This document shows, piece after piece, positions 4,848-6,446 of a stretch of 6,446 nucleotides of DNA (positions within the stretch are counted from its first letter, which is position 1; every line of letters begins with the position of its first letter). The stretch comes from Christensenellaceae bacterium (GTDB lineage: Bacteria > Bacillota > Clostridia > Christensenellales > SZUA-584), in assembly GCA_012719815.1 (NCBI GenBank), contig JAAXZP010000399.1:1-6446 (forward strand), read 5' to 3'. The notes beneath the pieces were generated by a model. That model made no database searches. It worked only from the letters and a program-made list of their open reading frames with translations, and was not told the DNA's origin. A program made the translations under genes and the position numbers.

Positions 4848-6335
4848 ATGGGCAACTATATCGCTGTTGACCTTGGGGCAAGCAACGGGCGGACAATGCT
4901 CGGGCGCTTCGACGGAAAAAAGATCACGCTTCAGGAGCTTAACCGGTTTGAGACGCATTATACGCGCATCAACGACGCGTATTACTGGGATTTGATCGGC
5001 ATCTACAAGAACATACTGGAAGGGCTGCGCGCTTATGCGAAGCAGACCGCCGAGCCTTTGCTGGGGATCGGCATAGATACATGGGGCTGCGACTTTGGCC
5101 TTATCGACAGGCAGGGCAAGCTGATCGGCTATCCGCGGGCATACCGCGACCCGCGATCGCGGCGCGGCATGAAGGCGTTTCACGCCAGGTACGGGGAGAA
5201 AACGGCGTTTGAGCTGACGGGTATTGCCAACCTGGAGTTTAACACGCTGTATCAGCTATACGACATGGTGCAGACAAACGACCCTCAGCTGCTGGCGGCG
5301 GAGAAGCTGCTGCTCATGGCGGATTTGCTGGGTTACCTGCTGACCGGCCAGATAAGCAACGAGTATACGTTTGCCACCACCACGCAGATGCTGGATAAGG
5401 ATACCGGCACGTGGTCGAAAGAGCTGATCGGCATGCTGGGCATTTCCGAAGAACTGCTGGCGCCCATACGGATGAGCGGCACGCTGAAAGGGCAGCTTTT
5501 TGATTTCATCAAGGAGGATACGGGGCTTCGCAATATTCCGCCGGTGTTTAACGTGGGCAGCCATGATACCGCATCGGCAGTGGCGTCCGTGCCGGCCAGG
5601 AACGATAATTTCGCGTTCATATCGTCGGGCACGTGGTCGCTGATCGGCATGCTTTCGGACAAAGCCATTATCAGCGACGAGTTTTTCGTCAGGCGGTTCT
5701 CCAACGAAGGTACGGTGGACGGGGCTTACCGCCCGCTGCGCAACATTATGGGCCTGTGGGTGATTCAGAACTGCAAGCGCCAGTGGGACAGGGAGCAAAA
5801 GCTCAGCTGGAAGGATATCGACGTGCTGGTGGACAAGGCGCCTGCGTTCCGTTCGTTCATCGACATCAACGCGCACCAGTTCTTCGACGCGGACAACATG
5901 ACGCAGAAGATACAGGCGTTCTGCAAAGCCACGGGGCAGCCTGTGCCGCAGCCCAGGGGAGAGATCGCGAGAACGGTGTACGAAAGCCTGGCGATGAGCT
6001 ACCGTGAAGCGTTTGAGGGCTTGGAGCAGATCAGAGGCGGCAGGATTGACGTTCTTCACATTGTGGGAGGCGGCTCACGGAACATACTGCTCAATCAGAT
6101 CACGGCGGACGCGATTAACCGTCCGGTGATTGCCGGGCCGGATGAAGCCACAGCGATCGGCAACCTGATGGTTCAGGTAAAAGCGGCGGGCGAAGTGAGC
6201 AGCGCAGACGAAATGCGCCAGGTCATTCGCGAGTCGTTCGACGTGGAGGTTTATGAGCCCAGGAACACGGAGGTATGGGACGAACAATATCAGCGCTATC
6301 TTAAGATAAAAGCGATGGCGGGCGCGGGCTCCTGA
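4848..6335 (+). CDS. rhaB: Rhamnulokinase (FGGY carbohydrate kinase)
   Basis: A 495-residue cytoplasmic kinase that phosphorylates L-rhamnulose at C1 using ATP, the second step of L-rhamnose breakdown; E. coli RhaB has 489 residues. It opens with AVDLGASNGR (6-15), the phosphate-1 loop of the actin-like fold. GIGIDTWGCDFGLID (73-87) and YPRAYRDPRS (95-104) are characteristic of RhaB. VGSHDTASAV (236-245) carries the catalytic base D240, FISSGTWSLIG (258-268) is the phosphate-2/hinge region, and HIVGGGSRN (404-412) with AGPDEATAIGN (429-439) forms the adenosine-binding end. No motif is missing. ATG 4848 follows CGGAGG (4835-4840) at good spacing, and the gap after the aldolase stop is 13 bases, so the two are very likely co-transcribed. 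Some RhaB-like enzymes accept L-fuculose or other ketoses, so substrate is probable but not certain. Confidence 0.95.
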   Translation: MGNYIAVDLGASNGRTMLGRFDGKKITLQELNRFETHYTRINDAYYWDLIGIYKNILEGLRAYAKQTAEPLLGIGIDTWGCDFGLIDRQGKLIGYPRAYRDPRSRRGMKAFHARYGEKTAFELTGIANLEFNTLYQLYDMVQTNDPQLLAAEKLLLMADLLGYLLTGQISNEYTFATTTQMLDKDTGTWSKELIGMLGISEELLAPIRMSGTLKGQLFDFIKEDTGLRNIPPVFNVGSHDTASAVASVPARNDNFAFISSGTWSLIGMLSDKAIISDEFFVRRFSNEGTVDGAYRPLRNIMGLWVIQNCKRQWDREQKLSWKDIDVLVDKAPAFRSFIDINAHQFFDADNMTQKIQAFCKATGQPVPQPRGEIARTVYESLAMSYREAFEGLEQIRGGRIDVLHIVGGGSRNILLNQITADAINRPVIAGPDEATAIGNLMVQVKAAGEVSSADEMRQVIRESFDVEVYEPRNTEVWDEQYQRYLKIKAMAGAGS

Positions 6336-6446
6336 GCGGGGCCCTCATGGCTGTTCAAAGGGAGCGGATCGGCGGCACGCACCACAGCGTGATATCGTAT
6401 GGCGATGTGATTTGGGGCTGATACAGACTGACGGCAGCAGTCAAAA
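6336..6446. other. Downstream end region, no convincing gene or terminator
   Basis: A 24-codon open frame (ATG 6347 to TGA 6419-6421, containing GGTHHSVISYGDVIWG) has no SD and is too short to call. A second frame is open to the window edge but lacks a start. GGGCCC at 6339-6344 is a small palindrome with no T-run. The operon may continue to the right, for instance with the missing isomerase. Confidence 0.4.

Noticed and set aside
5256..6059. 267-codon open frame on the minus strand inside rhaB
   Set aside because: Antisense shadow of a strongly conserved kinase; no SD and no family resemblance.
6331..6346. G/C-rich GGGCCC palindrome just after rhaB as a terminator
   Set aside because: The possible stem is very short and no T-run follows.
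6347..6421. 24-codon open frame after rhaB with a GGTHHSVISYGDVIWG sequence
   Set aside because: Too short, no SD, and no recognised family; it could be a remnant but cannot be supported as a gene.

Overview
The window reads as a carbohydrate-utilisation locus from a Bacillota (Firmicutes) bacterium, most likely a clostridial-type anaerobe. This inference rests on strong GGAGG/AAGGAG ribosome binding sites, a TTG start, CcpA-type cre sequences in the main intergenic region, and the families present. All recognisable genes are on the + strand. No rRNA, tRNA, CRISPR array, transposase or phage gene was seen.

Layout: (1) 3-542 is the C-terminal half of a LacI-family sugar-responsive repressor that enters from the left edge. 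(2) 543-936 is an AT-rich regulatory region. It holds five CAAACG-core motifs, two of which match the cre consensus WTGNAANCGNWNNCW exactly, a perfect palindrome CTGGTATACCAG resembling GntR/FadR-class operators, and a plausible promoter whose predicted start lies against one exact cre. (3) 937-1620 is degraded coding sequence. One frame runs through with only three stops; part of it looks like a periplasmic sugar-binding (RbsB-like) protein, the tail is unrecognised, and a 33-base near-perfect hairpin lies inside. (4) 1632-6335 is a compact four-gene cluster: a cytoplasmic polysaccharide-deacetylase-family (NodB fold) enzyme, an MFS sugar transporter of the fucose-permease type, a class II (zinc) aldolase, and a rhamnulokinase (RhaB). 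(5) 6336-6446 has no convincing gene.

How the genes fit together: the MFS protein would import a deoxy-sugar such as L-rhamnose (or a related 6-deoxyhexose). An isomerase, not in this window, would make the ketose. RhaB would phosphorylate it at C1, and the aldolase would split it into dihydroxyacetone phosphate and L-lactaldehyde. The deacetylase-family enzyme is the odd member: its metal-site motifs look intact, it has no signal peptide, and it may act on an acylated or amide form of the imported compound. Transcription probably starts near 885, under catabolite repression and LacI/GntR-type control, and crosses the decayed gene before reaching the catabolic genes. The MFS gene has no good start codon: the natural SD and ATG lie one frame away from its conserved N-terminus, suggesting a one-base frameshift.
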